64,000 nt of DNA, from contig CP137672.1 in the NCBI GenBank assembly GCA_037976565.1, positions 28,484,877 through 28,548,876 on the forward strand, written 5' to 3'. The position numbers and the translations under genes are program-made. Below are positions 1-12,246 of this stretch, piece after piece (position 1 is the first letter of the stretch; every line of letters starts with the position of its first letter). Source of the stretch: Mesocentrotus franciscanus. Its lineage: Eukaryota > Echinodermata > Echinoidea > Camarodonta > Strongylocentrotidae. The notes beneath the pieces are model-generated. The model did not search any database and had not been told where the DNA came from. It saw nothing but the letters and a program-made list of their open reading frames with translations.

Positions 1-1300
1 TTTTGAACATCAACCTAAGCCAATTTCAGTAGCCTTGTCCACCACTTAATTAATAATGACGTTCGTATAAGTTAATCTATATACACACGATTTCTATGAA
101 ATTTACAATAGATCATTGAAATTCCCCTTCACTTGATTATTCGAAAACCTTTGCGATCGTGTTTCTGTAACCTCTGAAAAACGGCTTTTCATGATTTTCT
201 ATCTCATTTTAGGGCATTAAAACTGGATCTGTCTATGATATTTGATTCCACGAATTTCTTCTTCAAATTATTGTGTGCATGTGCAAAAGTGTACAAAAAA
301 GGGTGTGATTTGCAGTATAGTGGAGGGGCCTAGAGTAAAATAGGGCTAGTTCGGTATTGGCCCGGTGAATAGATGATTTACAGACAAGTAGGAAAAAAAA
401 ACAAAGAAGAGAGGAATTAAAGGAAGAAAGGAGAAAGGAAGCTGTGAAAAGGGAGGAATATAAAGAGCGAAAAGGAGAACTTACAAGACGAAACATACAC
501 TGACAGAAAAATGGGGACGCATGGATAGTAGACAAGACAAGAGATGGTAACGTCGCTTCATAGTGAATGCAGCAGTATATACATAGACCACTCCGTGTGT
601 GTATACATGCAAAGAAAGGATATCACAAGCGTATCGAAAGCATTATCGTATCAATGAGTTGTAATAACACTGTTGCTCATAAAGTTTAAACTTTCTGTCA
701 TCCTCCCCAACTAAGCGACTGCGAAAACATAGTCTACTCCAGACATATTGGCCCGAATTCACAAAGGAGGTTTGTCGACAAACCTACGTTTATGTGCGTC
801 ATATGACGCGTTTCGATGCGTTTCAGACCAAGGTTCAGACAAACCTTGGCCTGAAACGCGTCAAAACGCGTCATATGACGCACATAAAACCTAGGTTTGT
901 CTACAAATCTCCTTTGTGAATTCGGGCAATAAAGTCTATATCCTCTTGGACCGTAATTGAACTTTTTCAACGCACGCCAACTAGGGATGTCAAGGAGAGT
1001 ACAATTAAGGTACGTCAACTTTTTGTTATTGATCCTGTTGTATCATATTAAGTGATAAAATAAACAAGAATAGGTCATACAAATCAATATCATACAGTAA
1101 AAATTAAGTTAAGGCTTTTGAGGTGTAGAGACTCTACGGGCCTGGAATAATTAAACAAGGCACAATCGTTTATTTAGAAAATCTTTATCAAGCAGATGAG
1201 GTAGGTCATTAGTGGCGTATACCTTGACTTTGGCTTCGGAGGGAGGGGGACATCCGAGCCAGTAGTGAGATCATTTTAAGGGACCTACATGTAATTTCCA
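1..1300. repeat. Family A dispersed repeat, copy 1
   Basis: Bases 1 to about 715 recur almost unchanged from 15418 to about 16150. The part around 660-1290 recurs at about 18535-18955, and its right part recurs more diverged near 9890-10130 and 31690-31860. No convincing coding frame is present; the 90- and 94-codon frames here lie in purine-rich or palindromic DNA. The copy is interrupted by a foldback MITE at 748-929 that is absent from the 18.6-kb copy. The left end runs off the window, so its full extent is unknown. It is probably part of a long non-autonomous transposon or a segmental duplication. Confidence 0.8.
748..929. mobile_element. 182-bp foldback MITE flanked by TA
   Basis: The two halves are nearly perfect inverted repeats. 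The left end reads TTGGCCCGAATTCACAAAGG and the right end is its complement, differing by one extra G. Palindromic blocks with CGTCATATGACG follow inside. TA at 746-747 and TA at 930-931 flank it. The related copy near 18611-18620 reads straight through with a single TA-containing site, which is an empty site. TA duplication plus inverted ends fits a Tc1/mariner-type MITE; the superfamily is inference. Confidence 0.85.
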
Positions 1301-3080
1301 TTGGTGAAAGGGGGTTGTATGGATAAGGGTGTTCCTTTTTTATCCATCTCTTTAACATCAATTAATTGTGCGATTAGCATTCGCTATGTCCTTAAAGAAG
1401 GCTCCTCATGTACACTGTTTTTTTCCATGTGGGTGTTAAAGGGGGAACATGTGAGATGCGAAAGCCACAGTTGTTTGCTCAGCATTGTGAGCGTCTGATA
1501 ATGGCGCCTGGCTGGACTGCTCTGCAGGGAGTGGAGATTGCGTATACATTTTGTGCGAACAAGCCTGAATCCGATGGCCGGTATATTTATTATATAACTG
1601 TAAAGCGTTTACAGAAATGCATTATATTAAGCGCTATGTAAATACAAAATATAACTAAACCCTTAGTTAAAAGCGAGCATAAAATTGGGCCAGATATACT
1701 TTTTAATTAGGATACATACGTAGTATTTTAGCACATGAATTATGTAGAGGCGTATAAAATCTATAGACCTCTTTTTGTTCGAGGATATTTCACATTGATT
1801 TCATTTTATAAGACATACTTATCAGGTAAAACGTAAGCCCGATTCCCTATTCTTTATCGACTTACGTTTTTACCTCATTACCTATGCTTAAACTGTTAAC
1901 ATCATCGTCTTTTTACCCGAGCAACACATCTTTGAGAAAATGACCGTGATGGTTAGTTTATTTTAATATTTATTCAAAACGTTTAATTGATCATGAATCA
2001 TTCACGGCGAGTCGGCCGAATTGCAGATTATTTAACAATAAAAGAAGATATAATATACTTATACTACATAACTGAGTAATAAGACATTGATATCAGTGAA
2101 AGTGCAACATTTCAAGTAAACATTAGTGTAGACAGTCAACATAATCCAGACACAAAATAAAAGCTTATCATCATAAAGATGCATGAAGTAGGCCTAAGGG
2201 TCACAATAGGCATAGCATTTGGTTGAGCCAAAGTCCAGCAAATAAAATATTTGTAAGTAAAACAACAGCAATGTATGCAACTGTACGAAAGCAATTAACA
2301 GCATTTTCATGATAATTCACTTTCATTTATCCCTTCGAAGTGAAAAATCAACTATACTTGTTTTGTTTTGGGGAAATGTGTCAGGGTGAGGGGCAAACTG
2401 TCCCCTACCTCTGTTTAATAGGCAAGTGTTGATTATAGAATAACATATTGGGCAGGGCGGAAGGGGATTGGAGGCGAAGGACGTTCCTTTTTCAATCGCT
2501 TCTAAATTCGTAAATTCTACCATTTTAGTATAGTTTTCATAATATTCACAGGATGGGTGTGGGGGAAAGTACCCACTTACCCCCGTCGAATGTATCAGTG
2601 TAAAAAAAAACAATAAATAAAGGCTTGGGCTCAATGGGATTAGATTCAACTGCAATATTTATAAAATAAAAAAATATATATAACAATTCAATTGCATTTA
2701 ATTACTCTTACTTCATTATTAAATATTAATAGGCTTACTGATATAATAGACATGTTGTCTTCAGGCCTATATAACACTGAGCTAGGTATTATATTCTCTT
2801 TTATACTTGTATACTTATATACTTACATTTTGATACTGTTTAAGGCTCTTGCATACTTGAGGCTTTATATCCTGTATCATAATTACAAACAAACATTATG
2901 TCTGATTTCAATGATTTTTCACAACCCTGTTGAAGATACCAGACTCCCTTACTCTTTAATTCCTCATTACTTTTATATAATGCTGCTATGTATCATAATG
3001 ATTATACTTTCCTTGGTACATCTAAATGATATCCTATTGTAGGAACATATGATATGTAATTAGATATGTCATTTTAGTTT
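1300..3080. other. Gene-free AT-rich stretch
   Basis: No supportable exon is visible. Part of 2370-2660, with its G-rich '(c)aggatggg' stretch and 'cccccgtcaaatg'-like text, resembles 32250-32380, so it probably belongs to the family A/B repeat. The 110- and 116-codon frames have no recognisable motif and are rich in I/L/Y/F, as expected from AT-rich noise. Confidence 0.5.
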
Positions 3081-3164
3081 TAGTTTTTAGTTTTTTGAGG
3101 GAGGGGGGAGCACTGGCGTACCTGAGGGGGGGGGGGCAGGGGGGCAGAGGGCCCCCCCTGACGG

Positions 3165-3435
3165 GCTCCAGGGAAAAAAAGAAAAAGGGGGGGAAAGGGA
3201 AAGGAAAAAAAAGGGAAAAAGAAAAAAAGGGGAAAGAAAAGAAAAGAAAGGAAAGGAAAGAAAAAGAAAAAGGAAAAGGGAAAGAAAAACAAGAAAAGAA
3301 AGAAAGAGAAAAAAGAAAAAGGAAAAGGAAAGAAAAAAGGAAGAAGAAGAAAAAGGAAGAAGAAGAGAAAGGGAAGAAAAAGGGAAAAGAAAAGGAAAGA
3401 AAAAATGGGAAATTAAAAAAAAAGACCATGGCCGT
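3165..3435. repeat. Purine-rich (GGAAA/GAAA)n low-complexity tract
   Basis: About 270 bp of almost pure A/G on the plus strand. It opens spurious frames on both strands (Lys/Glu/Gly-rich forward, Phe/Ser/Pro-rich reverse), which are not genes. Confidence 0.9.
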
Positions 3436-3779
3436 ACGCACCGGGGGCAGTTGATCCCAGATATTTTGAAAACGTACAGTTTTTTCTGAAAATGTTTAAC
3501 AAAGCTCACAAGTAGTGTAGGCCTATACCAAATCCTTCAATTCTACTTTTTGAAATGCAAAAGTACCCTCATGACCAGTTCGGTCGCTCGAACTCCCTCA
3601 TCACTCCTTTCGCTTTTGAGTTTCTTCGAAAACTTTTTACGCACCTTTTTTACCCCTCCCCCACCAGAAAAATATTCCGCATACGGCCCTGAAAAAGACA
3701 AATGAAAATAAGAAAATATAAGTGATATAACAAATTTGAAATTATTCGCTGGCGCGAGCTGCTTGCTAGCCTATTTTGT

Positions 3780-6260
3780 ATTAATTGTTTTCACTTGCTC
3801 GTCCCCCTGAAAAAAGAAAAGGATTAGCATTGCCTAGAATACAATTGTGCCTGCCCTGACGGTCCCCGACCTTCAACGATGGCAACAATAACACCCAATT
3901 TATGAACCAAATGTTACTAAAAGAGACTAATTGATTTTTTGTCGCTCGCTACGCTCGCTCGCGAATAAATGGAATAGACATTGCTTTAAAAACAATTGTT
4001 CCCACCCTTGACCTGCAACAATATCATTAAAAATGGAGGTGTTTTTTCGCCCTCTCGCCAAAAAGGAATTGATATCGCGTTAAACGCGATTGCGCCCATC
4101 CCGACCTGCACCAATAAAAACAAGTTTATGTATTAATTTCTATTAAAAGAGAATTGATTTTTCGCTTGCTCGCTATGCTCGCTCGCCAAAATGGAATTGA
4201 CATTTCTAACAAAATATGTGCGCCCCCTTGCCTGCAACAATAATCCCAGTAAATAAGTACCAAACGTCATTTTAAGAGATATTGTTTCCTCGCTCGCCAG
4301 AATTGATGAATTGATTGATTTTAGTGATTGATATATGAGTTGATTTGTGTCACCCCGACCTGCAACATAAAGATCTATGTTTATATACCAATTATCATTG
4401 AAACAAAGAGTATTTTTGCTCGCTCGCTATACGCTCACTCCCAAATATGTAATTAACATCGCCTTAAGCGCGATTGTGCTTGCCCCAACTTGCAGCAAAT
4501 CAGTAAAAAAAAAATAATAATAATGCCCCGACCTGCTAGGGTAGATGTTAATCTATGTTCCAATCATCATAAGACAATTATATTTTACGCTCGCTAGCCG
4601 AATGGAATTAACATCATCTTAAAACATGATCGGGTCCACTCCAACCTGCAACAAAAAACTTAAGTTTACGTACCAATTATTATTATTGAAAGAATAGTGT
4701 ATTTTCCAGCTTAGTTCGAGCTTGCTCGCCATAATGGAATTAACATCGCCTTTATGATTTTGCCCGCCCTGACATGCAACAATAAACCAAGTTCATGTAC
4801 TAATCAACATTAAAAGAAAATTGTTTTTTTTTTTACCCTCTCTTGCTACGCTGTCTTTACAATTAACATCGCCAACAAACCTACAACAAATTACCAGTTA
4901 ATAATTATGTACCAAACGTTATTCAAAGAATATTTGGTTTGCTCGCTAGCTACGCTCCTCGCCAAAATGGAATTAACATCACCTTAAACATGATTGTGTA
5001 AGCCCCGACCTGCAACAAAAAACCTGAAAATTATGTACCAATCATCATTTAAAAAAATTTACGCTCGCTCGCCAAAATAGAAGTAACATCGCTTTTACTA
5101 TAAATCACGCTTGTGCCCGCCCCCAACATGGAACAATGAAACCAAGTTTATGTACCATGTTCTCACTAAAAGTAAAAGAGAATTGATTTTTGTCGCTCGC
5201 TCGCCGAAGTGGAATTATGCTTACATTACTAACAAATGTGTCCGCCACTGACCTGCTACAATATCATTAAAAAGAGAGATGTGGGTTTTTTTTGCCTGCC
5301 CGCCAAAATGGGATTGACATTGGCTTAAACATGATTGTACCCACCCCGACCTGCACCAATTCATTGAGGACAATTGAACCAAGTTTAATTGGCAATTATT
5401 AAAACAAGAAGCGATTTTATTTCTTGCTCGCTACGCTCGCTCGCCAAAATGAAATTAACATCGCTAACGTGCCCGCCCCAACCTGCAACAACCAGTTAAT
5501 AATTATGTACCAAACGTTATTCAAAGAAGTTTTGGTGTGCTCGCTCGCCAAAATGGAATTAACGTCACCTTACACATGATTGTGTAAGCCCTGACCTGCA
5601 ACAAAAAAACCTGAAATTTATGAACCAGTTATCATTACAAAAATTTTGCTCGCTCGCTATGCTCGCTCGCCAAAATAGAAATAACATCGCTTTTACTAAT
5701 CACGTCCCTGTCATGGAACAATGAAACCAAGTTTATGTACCATGTTCTCAATAAAAGAGAAGTGTTTTTCGCTCGCTCGCTACGCTCACTAGCTAGCTTG
5801 TGGAATTATGTGCCCACCACTGACCTGCTACAATATCATTAAAAAGAGAAATGTAGGGGGTTGCCTGCCCGCCAAAATGGGATTGACATTGTCTTAAACA
5901 CGATTGTGCCCGCCCCCGACCTGCAACAATGAAACACAAGTTTTATATAGCAATTCATTGAGAGAAAGGTGTATTTTCGCTCGCTACCTAAAATGGGTGT
6001 AAAATCACCCTAAACACAATATTGTTCCCGCACCCGGTATGGGACAATTATTGAACCAAGTTTAAGTGGCGATTATTAAAAAAGAAGTTATTTTTTTTCT
6101 TGCTCGCTACGCTCGCTTGCAAAAATGAAATTAACGTCGCTAACAAATGAATGTGCCCACCCCGACTTGCAACAATACCAGTTTATATACCAAACATTAC
6201 TTAAAGATATTTTTTGCTCGCTCGCTCGCCAGAAGTGAAATTTGCATCGCCTTTTTGTTT
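3780..6260. repeat. Degenerate satellite, about 20 units of roughly 100-140 bp
   Basis: A recurring unit contains the core GCTCGCT(ACGCTCGCT)CGCC, then AAAATGGAATTAACATCGC, then CTTAAACATGATTGTG, a CCCGCCCCGACCTGCAACAA block, and 'aagtttatgtaccaattatcatt'-like AT-rich text. Cores occur near 3946, 4161, 4291, 4417, 4590, 4715, 4940, 5060, 5193, 5427, 5540, 5648, 5770, 5967, 6102 and 6214, with decayed ones between. Units have diverged by substitution and small indels. No coding frame runs through them. Confidence 0.85.
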
Positions 6261-6396
6261 TGTTTCGGTCGCTTGCCCCCCCCTGACGGAGTACCCCAGA
6301 TACGCCACTGGGGAGTTATGTATTTTTTAAATTTTATTTTTAACAATGTGCAATATTGTGTTCATGTCAATGTTATGTGTATTTCTCAGTTGATTC

Positions 6397-6480
6397 GGGA
6401 GCAACTTGTGAGGGCTCACATGCCTCCGGGTAATAGTGCTGAATTTCACTTATGTGAGCCCTGGCCCACACGTTGCTCCC
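6397..6480. repeat. Hairpin with about 25-bp imperfect stem
   Basis: GGGAGCAAC, GTG and GGGCTCACAT on the left pair with ATGTGAGCCC, CAC and GTTGCTCCC on the right, around a ~32-base loop. It lies just outside the left end of the 6491-8825 element. Function unknown; it may be the remnant of a small foldback element. Confidence 0.7.
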
Positions 6481-6668
6481 TCCCATTTCCGGGCAGGTCC
6501 AAGCTATTGTTCCCTCTGGGGGTCAATTTCATCTTTATATATATTTAACAAACTATACATCATTTTAAAGCTGAAACTATGAATTTAATGAATCTGATTA
6601 AAACAAAAAAAAAATTATCAAAATACGAAGAATGCCAAGGTCACGAACTTTGATTTTTATTAATTAGC

Positions 6669-7039
6669 GTGACGTACGGGACATTACATTTTTATTTTTT
6701 GTATCTAATTTGAATTATCTTTTTAAAATTAAATATCTCAGGACATGAAGACCATCATGCTAGAAAATAGGAAAAAAATATAAAAACTTTCAAAATTAAT
6801 TATTATGCAAATGAGGTAGGTTCCAATGTGTGATGTCCCGTACGTCACAATTTTGAACATAATTTGTTTAATTTTAATTATGAAAATAAGTTTTTGTTTT
6901 AAAGATATTCTAGGAAGTTCTAATTTAGATGAATACCTAACAAAAGATAGGTTTAACAAAAATTACAGAAATTCTGTGTTGATTACATAATCAAATTAAG
7001 AAATGTGACGTACGGGACAAGTGTGTGACGTACGGGACA
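6669..7039. promoter_or_regulatory. Left cluster of GTGACGTACGGGACA subterminal motifs
   Basis: Copies at 6669-6683, 7005-7019 and 7025-7039 on the plus strand and 6834-6848 on the minus strand. The last two plus copies are only five bases apart. They read as protein-binding sites of the surrounding element; the role is inferred from position only. Confidence 0.6.
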
Positions 7040-8401
7040 ACCCCATATAAAACCACTGCAAGATGTGAAAAAGGAAATGACCAAAAGGAGGATATATATT
7101 GTGTTAGGAAACCTGTTGTATACAGGGATATATGAACATTCCAACTGGGTCCCTTCTAGGAATTTACTTGTACTGAATTTGATGTAATTAGTCTTCAAGT
7201 CAGACCCCTGGTATTATCAACTTTGGTATTTTGCCAGTTGATGTCCCAAACATTGGCAGAATGCTAAATATGTAAATCATAATAGTGTACTAGTTCCTGG
7301 AATGAGTAGGGCACACTTGTGAAACATATGTTCATTTAGAATGTATTATAAGTTGTAAAAGAAAGTTTTACATACCTGAAGAAAGGTCATTATCAATTTT
7401 GTGTTGGTTGTTTTTTGATATTCTATTTTAATGTCATATACATGATGATAAAGGATTACAGCATATACTGTACATGTTATGGAGCCAGCTCGGGAATTCT
7501 GATCTCCTAAAAACTAAAGCATAACTTTCAAGGAAGGATAGCCTTTTTGAGTATTTCACACTCTCACCCACTTAAGATTTTCATCACTTTTACACCCATG
7601 CATTTTTGTTGATTTACGCTTATAATCTTTTGAATTGTGGAAAAGGTCACACAAACCTTTAGGTTTTTAATTTCTCATCTCTGGTGGTGTTAATAAAATG
7701 TCTTTAATCAATACGAAATACATTCACGATTTATATTTTTGTATCCATCTTTCACAAACATGTACATTAAAGTACATCAAATTCTTGAATATATGACAGC
7801 AACATATACATGTTCTAATCTGTAATAAAAAAATTTTTAAAAGACAATATGTTCAGCATTATCTTTGAATTCCATCAAAATTCTGTGATATTACTATCAA
7901 GTAATTCAAACAAGCTATGAAGAAAAGACTTCATATTTGTAATGTATCTTTGTTCACAAACACTTAGAGCATAAGAAATGTTTTTTGACAAAATATGATG
8001 TGCCGAGTGTGCCCCTGTGTTTTAAACAAGTTTAAATAAAAGTTCTCAAGTTCAAGTTCATCTTCTTCATTAATTTCTATTTAAAAACATTTAGCAATGT
8101 TGAATGGAATGGATGAAAGAAATGAGAAAAGAAGCAGGACTGCACATGTATGATAGATGGGTAAATGGAATAAAAATGGTAATATAGTGTATATGAATGT
8201 AATTCAATTTGTTTTCTTTATAAAGTAACATTTGTATTGATTTACCTCATAAATTAACACAGAGGATATTAAGTGATGGTCAGAGGATCTAATTGGTTTC
8301 TAAAACATTCTAATTGTCACTGATTTAAGTTAAAATTGTTCACATTTAACAAATTTTGACAAAAATTCTTCATTTCAATGCACTTTCCCATAGGGAAAAG
8401 T

Positions 8402-8801
8402 TGTCCGTACGTCACATGTCCCGTCCCGTACGTCACATACACACATTTATGTTTTGGTATATTACATAACAACGAAAGGTCAGAAAAATATGGTAATAAT
8501 TGTGATTAATGCTTGATTCCATAATGAATTAAGATATCATTACCATAAATCTCATAACTTAATAAATTCAGAGAACTTTTATGATGAACTTATTTTTAAA
8601 AAAGTCAGAAATTCTCTGGTCCCGTACGTCACGCAGCACATTAATTACATTAAAAATCAATTTAAGAATTGATCAGAACTAAAGCTTTCCACAAATGAAC
8701 TAGCCCATAATAGCCACAGACTCATACCAAAAGATAGCCAAATAAATAATTCCATCCCTTGTTATTTTTTGTTTAAAGTCTCTGAATTTCCCGTACGTCA
8801 C
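8402..8801. promoter_or_regulatory. Right cluster of the GTGACGTACGGGACA motif (reversed)
   Basis: Minus-strand copies lie at 8402-8415 (one base short), 8422-8436, 8618-8632 and 8787-8801, with small mismatches in the last three bases. Their reversed orientation relative to the left cluster makes the element symmetrical. Confidence 0.6.
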
Positions 8802-8829
8802 AATCCATATAGCTTGGACCTGCCCTACC

Positions 8830-9126
8830 TCTTATTTTGTTTATGAATTGCATGATCTGATTAAATGTCATTGTATTGTGCTTTTTATGATTGGCCTAAT
8901 AAATAATAATAATAATTTCGGTGAGAAAGGTAAACTCCATCTAAATAAAAAGCAAAGGGTATGTGATTTCTTTTCAGTTTACCATAATTATAGAAACCGT
9001 TTATATTTCAACAGAGGGTTGATTTCTGTCAAAGACTGAAACTAATGGAAACTAATTTGTGAGCTTTCTCATTCTTTTTATGTCAGTTTGGACGTGAATC
9101 CTAGTAGAAATGTTCACTGAAAATGC
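8830..9126 (+). repeat. Family B repeat piece next to a possible LINE tail
   Basis: GGCCTAATAAATAATAATAATAA at about 8892-8915 looks like the short repeat tail of a retroposon. From about 8920 to 9110 the sequence matches 32370-32480 and 33005-33060 (including 'ttctcattctttttatg' and 'cagtttggacgt'). The 63-codon frame across it has no recognised motif. Confidence 0.5.
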
Positions 9127-9830
9127 TAGCCTTTTGACAAGGCCTCGTGACTCTGGCTATTTTCCACGCCAATCAGCGGCTGAGATGAGTCTAACCGGCG
9201 ACGAAGAGAGATCTAGAGACCCGAGGTGAACGCGCGATCGAGAGGCGTTAGCCACGAAGCCTTTGGGATTCTGGCTTTTACTGCTTGATCTGCATGAATT
9301 ATTCATAGGTACACATTGGCATGCTAAATACGCCAACTTTGGATTTATTGACCAATCAGAACGGCCATCTCCCAGTCGGCTTCGTTCGTGATTCGTTCAT
9401 TATGAAAACATGTAAGAAAAGGTAAAAGACGTAAATATATTTTGCTTATGAGATGCAACATATAAATGATAAATACAAAATATCACATTCAAATCTATTT
9501 TACATGCAAAATTACAATAAAATAGGAAGCATTTGATGATTTGAGCTAAAATAAATTGTAAGTGAGATGATTGGACTTTCCCTGTATATAAAATTAACCA
9601 GTCCAACTCGTTTTCGTTCAATATATGCTGAAGTCATGCGAGGATACGTTCGCTGATTGGACGCTACCATTTCGGTAGAGAACTCCAGTCGGAAACAAAG
9701 GTTAACATAAGAAATCAAATAAAGGCCTCTCTGCCGGCGTTCACTCGGGTTTTTCCGATTAGTCTCTTTTTAGTCGCTCGGCGTCAGATACCATTGTTAG
9801 ACACGAGGCTTTGTCTAAAGGCTATGCAAA
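9127..9830. mobile_element. About 700-bp foldback element
   Basis: The block at 9129-9149 (starting GCCTTTTGACAAGG, ending CCTCGTG) is complementary to 9802-9822 at 19 of 21 positions. The similarity continues inward for roughly 100 bases with shared ACCCGAG(G)TGAACGC. The outer flanks join family A/B sequence that is uninterrupted elsewhere (33050; 31640-31720), which suggests an insertion. No open frame of note. Confidence 0.6.
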
Positions 9831-9839
9831 GACTTGCTC

Positions 9840-10330
9840 TTTGGAAGTGCGAGTGGGTGGGTGTACGTATAAACCTCTGTGTGTGTATTTCTTAATAACT
9901 TTTCAACGCATGTTTCAGAAAGCAAGGGATGTCATGGAGGTTACAAGGTACATGAGTTCATGATGTTGACTCTGTTATATCATATTTAGTTATAAGCATG
10001 ATAAGTGGTAAAACAAAAAAGACCAGGGCAGACGAATAAATATTATATAGGAGAAATCAAATTTAGAGGTGTGCGTGCAAAGACATCACGGGCCTGTGAT
10101 AAATAAATATGGGGTAATCGTTTGTCTAGATAGAGAGGAAGGGAGGAGGGGAAGTGGAGGGGAGGGTAGGAAAAGAGGGGGTTTAGAAATACCTTGCAAG
10201 CCTTACCCGGAAACATTACGCCTCTTATTAGGGTGTCATCTACAAGATTCCCAGAGGTTATAATTAACGAACACACATGCACCCCAACCTCCTCCCGACA
10301 CACATACACACTCTCAAAATAAATGAGAGA
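9840..10330. repeat. Family A repeat, diverged copy
   Basis: 'cttttcaacgcatg', 'aagcaagggatgtca' and 'tatatcatatttagt' align in order with 960-1060, 18645-18740 and 31700-31800. The 10130-10190 part is a G/A-rich tract. The 88-codon minus-strand frame here is not supported as a gene. Confidence 0.6.
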
Positions 10331-12246
10331 AACTGATGCAAATTTAATTGTTTAAATAAATTGTATACTTTTGAAATTAAATGCCACAGAAGCGGTAGTC
10401 GCGTTGGTTTGCAGGAACTGATGACTCTCACCGATTTTGTTTCTTTCTACAAAAAATGTGGCAGGCGTACAAGTTTCAGTGAAACCAAACGTGCAGTGTC
10501 TACAAGTACATATCAAATATGTCATTGATCGCCAACATTTAGTTTGTGTACGAAACAATGCTTGTAGCTATTGGATCAGGTCAACGTTGTGAAATGAAGA
10601 GTGTGAGGTCGGGCGGCAAGAAGTATAACCCACTGACAGACATTTTCACTATAGTCTCCCATGAAATTTTAAATGACGTGTGACGATTCTTTAATCTCTT
10701 TTTCGTTTGCATTTTACTTCATGAATATTGCTTTGCACAAAATGCTCTACTTTTAGAGGAGGTAACATTCGCAGAAGGGGGTGGGTAGGGGGCAAATTCC
10801 GCACCCCACCATCCATAATCTTCAAGGTTCAAATCGAAAATCATGACTATCACCTGCATCCAGAATTCCAGATATTATTTTATATATCACTCGACCGATA
10901 GTCTGTATCATTTTTGAATACACCATGCCCTACACAGCATAATGCCCTCATCCCCCAAAATGTCCTTAATTACATGTGGGGGGCATTGAAAGGAGGGAGG
11001 GGGTAGGAAAAAGTATGAACACACCAAGCGCTTTGTACATGCTTCTGACTGCAAATGATGTCTGTCACTTATTTTATGTATTATGTGACTGATAGCCTAA
11101 TTTGCCTTCTGAGAGCACATTACATATCGGTTGCAAGGCATATTATTACCATAGCAACATAACTTAAAAAGATATATCATCAACATATGATGAAACTGCA
11201 TCATCTGACATCAGGGTTCCTATCAAATCGTCATTTGCTTGATGATAGCATCTACTCGCAATAAATTCTCCATCTCACTATGTTACCGTTGCTAATAAGA
11301 AGACAGCATTTAGAAACGACAATTGCCATTTTAAATCATATCAAAGTGTGGCTATCGATTTTTGTTAGAACATAGGAATTGGACATAATATTAACCATAG
11401 TTACGGACAGTTTTCCAGAAAGTTCCAAGTCAGAAGTTATCATAATCTTTTAAATAAGGTAAATAGGTATTTTAGGGCAATTCATTATGAAAAAATAGTT
11501 GAAAATTGCATTATAGGCTCAAAATTACTATGCAAATCATCCCCAAAACTGTTGAATGTAATATCACTTAATTTAATTTCTCTTTCATATGACACCTCAT
11601 ACATTGTAAAATGAGGTTTTGTTAAATCTCCAAAATCGTTCAAAAGTAGTTATTCATGGCGGCCATTTTTCCCAACAGCATATTTTCAAAGTAGTCCACC
11701 TAAAATTGTGCAGGAAGGTCCCGTGAACGTTGATACTGAGCAACCTTTTACAAATCCCCACGTCTCACCCCCCACACTTAATGGAGGTTTTGCCCCCTAG
11801 GTATTTTTCAAGGCCACTTGGCTAATGCTAGGGTAATAATAGTACAGCGCTAAGAAATACCTAAGTTTGGTAGTTTATAATTAAAACGTCATAACGAATG
11901 TGAACTTGAACTATATTTCACGGTAAAGAGTACCTTGCTTTCTATCTAACGGTGTCATATTCATCATTTCTCTGCCACGGGTGACTGAGCACCAAGGTTA
12001 TTTGTTGTAATGCCGTCAAAATCTCCGTATATCAAGTTTTGGCTGATGCGCCGAATGTGGGTCAGGCCATAAGCATCTTTAATTCTTTAAAAGTTTAATT
12101 CTGCTTCATGCGTCAGTGCTTCATTGATTAATGTCATCCAATGTATCTTAGCTTTCACAGGACCTTGTTTAAATCCACTGGATAAACTTAAATTATTTGA
12201 AATAGCCTTCTAACTGTTTGTCTCATGATATCTAAGATCATTCTTA
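10330..12246. other. About 1.9 kb with no recognised feature
   Basis: AT-rich intergenic-like sequence. Two G-rich stretches near 10770-10800 and 10975-11010 resemble parts of the family A/B repeats. No splice-bounded exon or RNA gene could be supported. Confidence 0.5.

Larger units (their letters stand above)
3105..6315. mobile_element. Putative non-autonomous element carrying a tandem array
   Basis: The left edge reads CACTGGCGTACCTGAGGGG, followed by a G-run and CCCCCCTGACGGGCTCC. The right edge near 6285-6313 reads CCCCTGACGGAGTACCCCAG followed by ATACGCCACTGG, an imperfect reverse complement of the left edge. This terminal inverted arrangement brackets a purine-rich tract and a long tandem array. 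No transposase is visible inside. Ends beginning CA(C/G)TGGCGTA are common among invertebrate DNA transposons; target duplication was not resolved and the superfamily is not assigned. Confidence 0.5.
6491..8825. mobile_element. 2.3-kb DNA transposon-like element, 17-bp perfect TIRs
   Basis: GGGCAGGTCCAAGCTAT at 6491-6507 is perfectly complementary to 8809-8825. Inside lie repeated copies of GTGACGTACGGGACA, mostly plus-oriented near the left end (6669, 7005, 7025; one reversed at 6834) and all minus-oriented near the right end (8402, 8422, 8618, 8787). Inverted ends plus mirrored subterminal repeats are the usual layout of transposase-binding sites. No transposase frame is visible, so the copy is probably non-autonomous. 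A target duplication could not be identified from the flanks. Confidence 0.75.

Noticed and set aside
3034..3509. Several overlapping frames of 70-140 codons
   Set aside because: They lie in a nearly pure purine tract; the translations are Lys/Glu or Phe/Ser/Leu runs without domain content.
3780..6260. CRISPR array
   Set aside because: Units are about 115 bp with drifting islands, not short identical repeats with unique spacers, and the DNA is eukaryotic.
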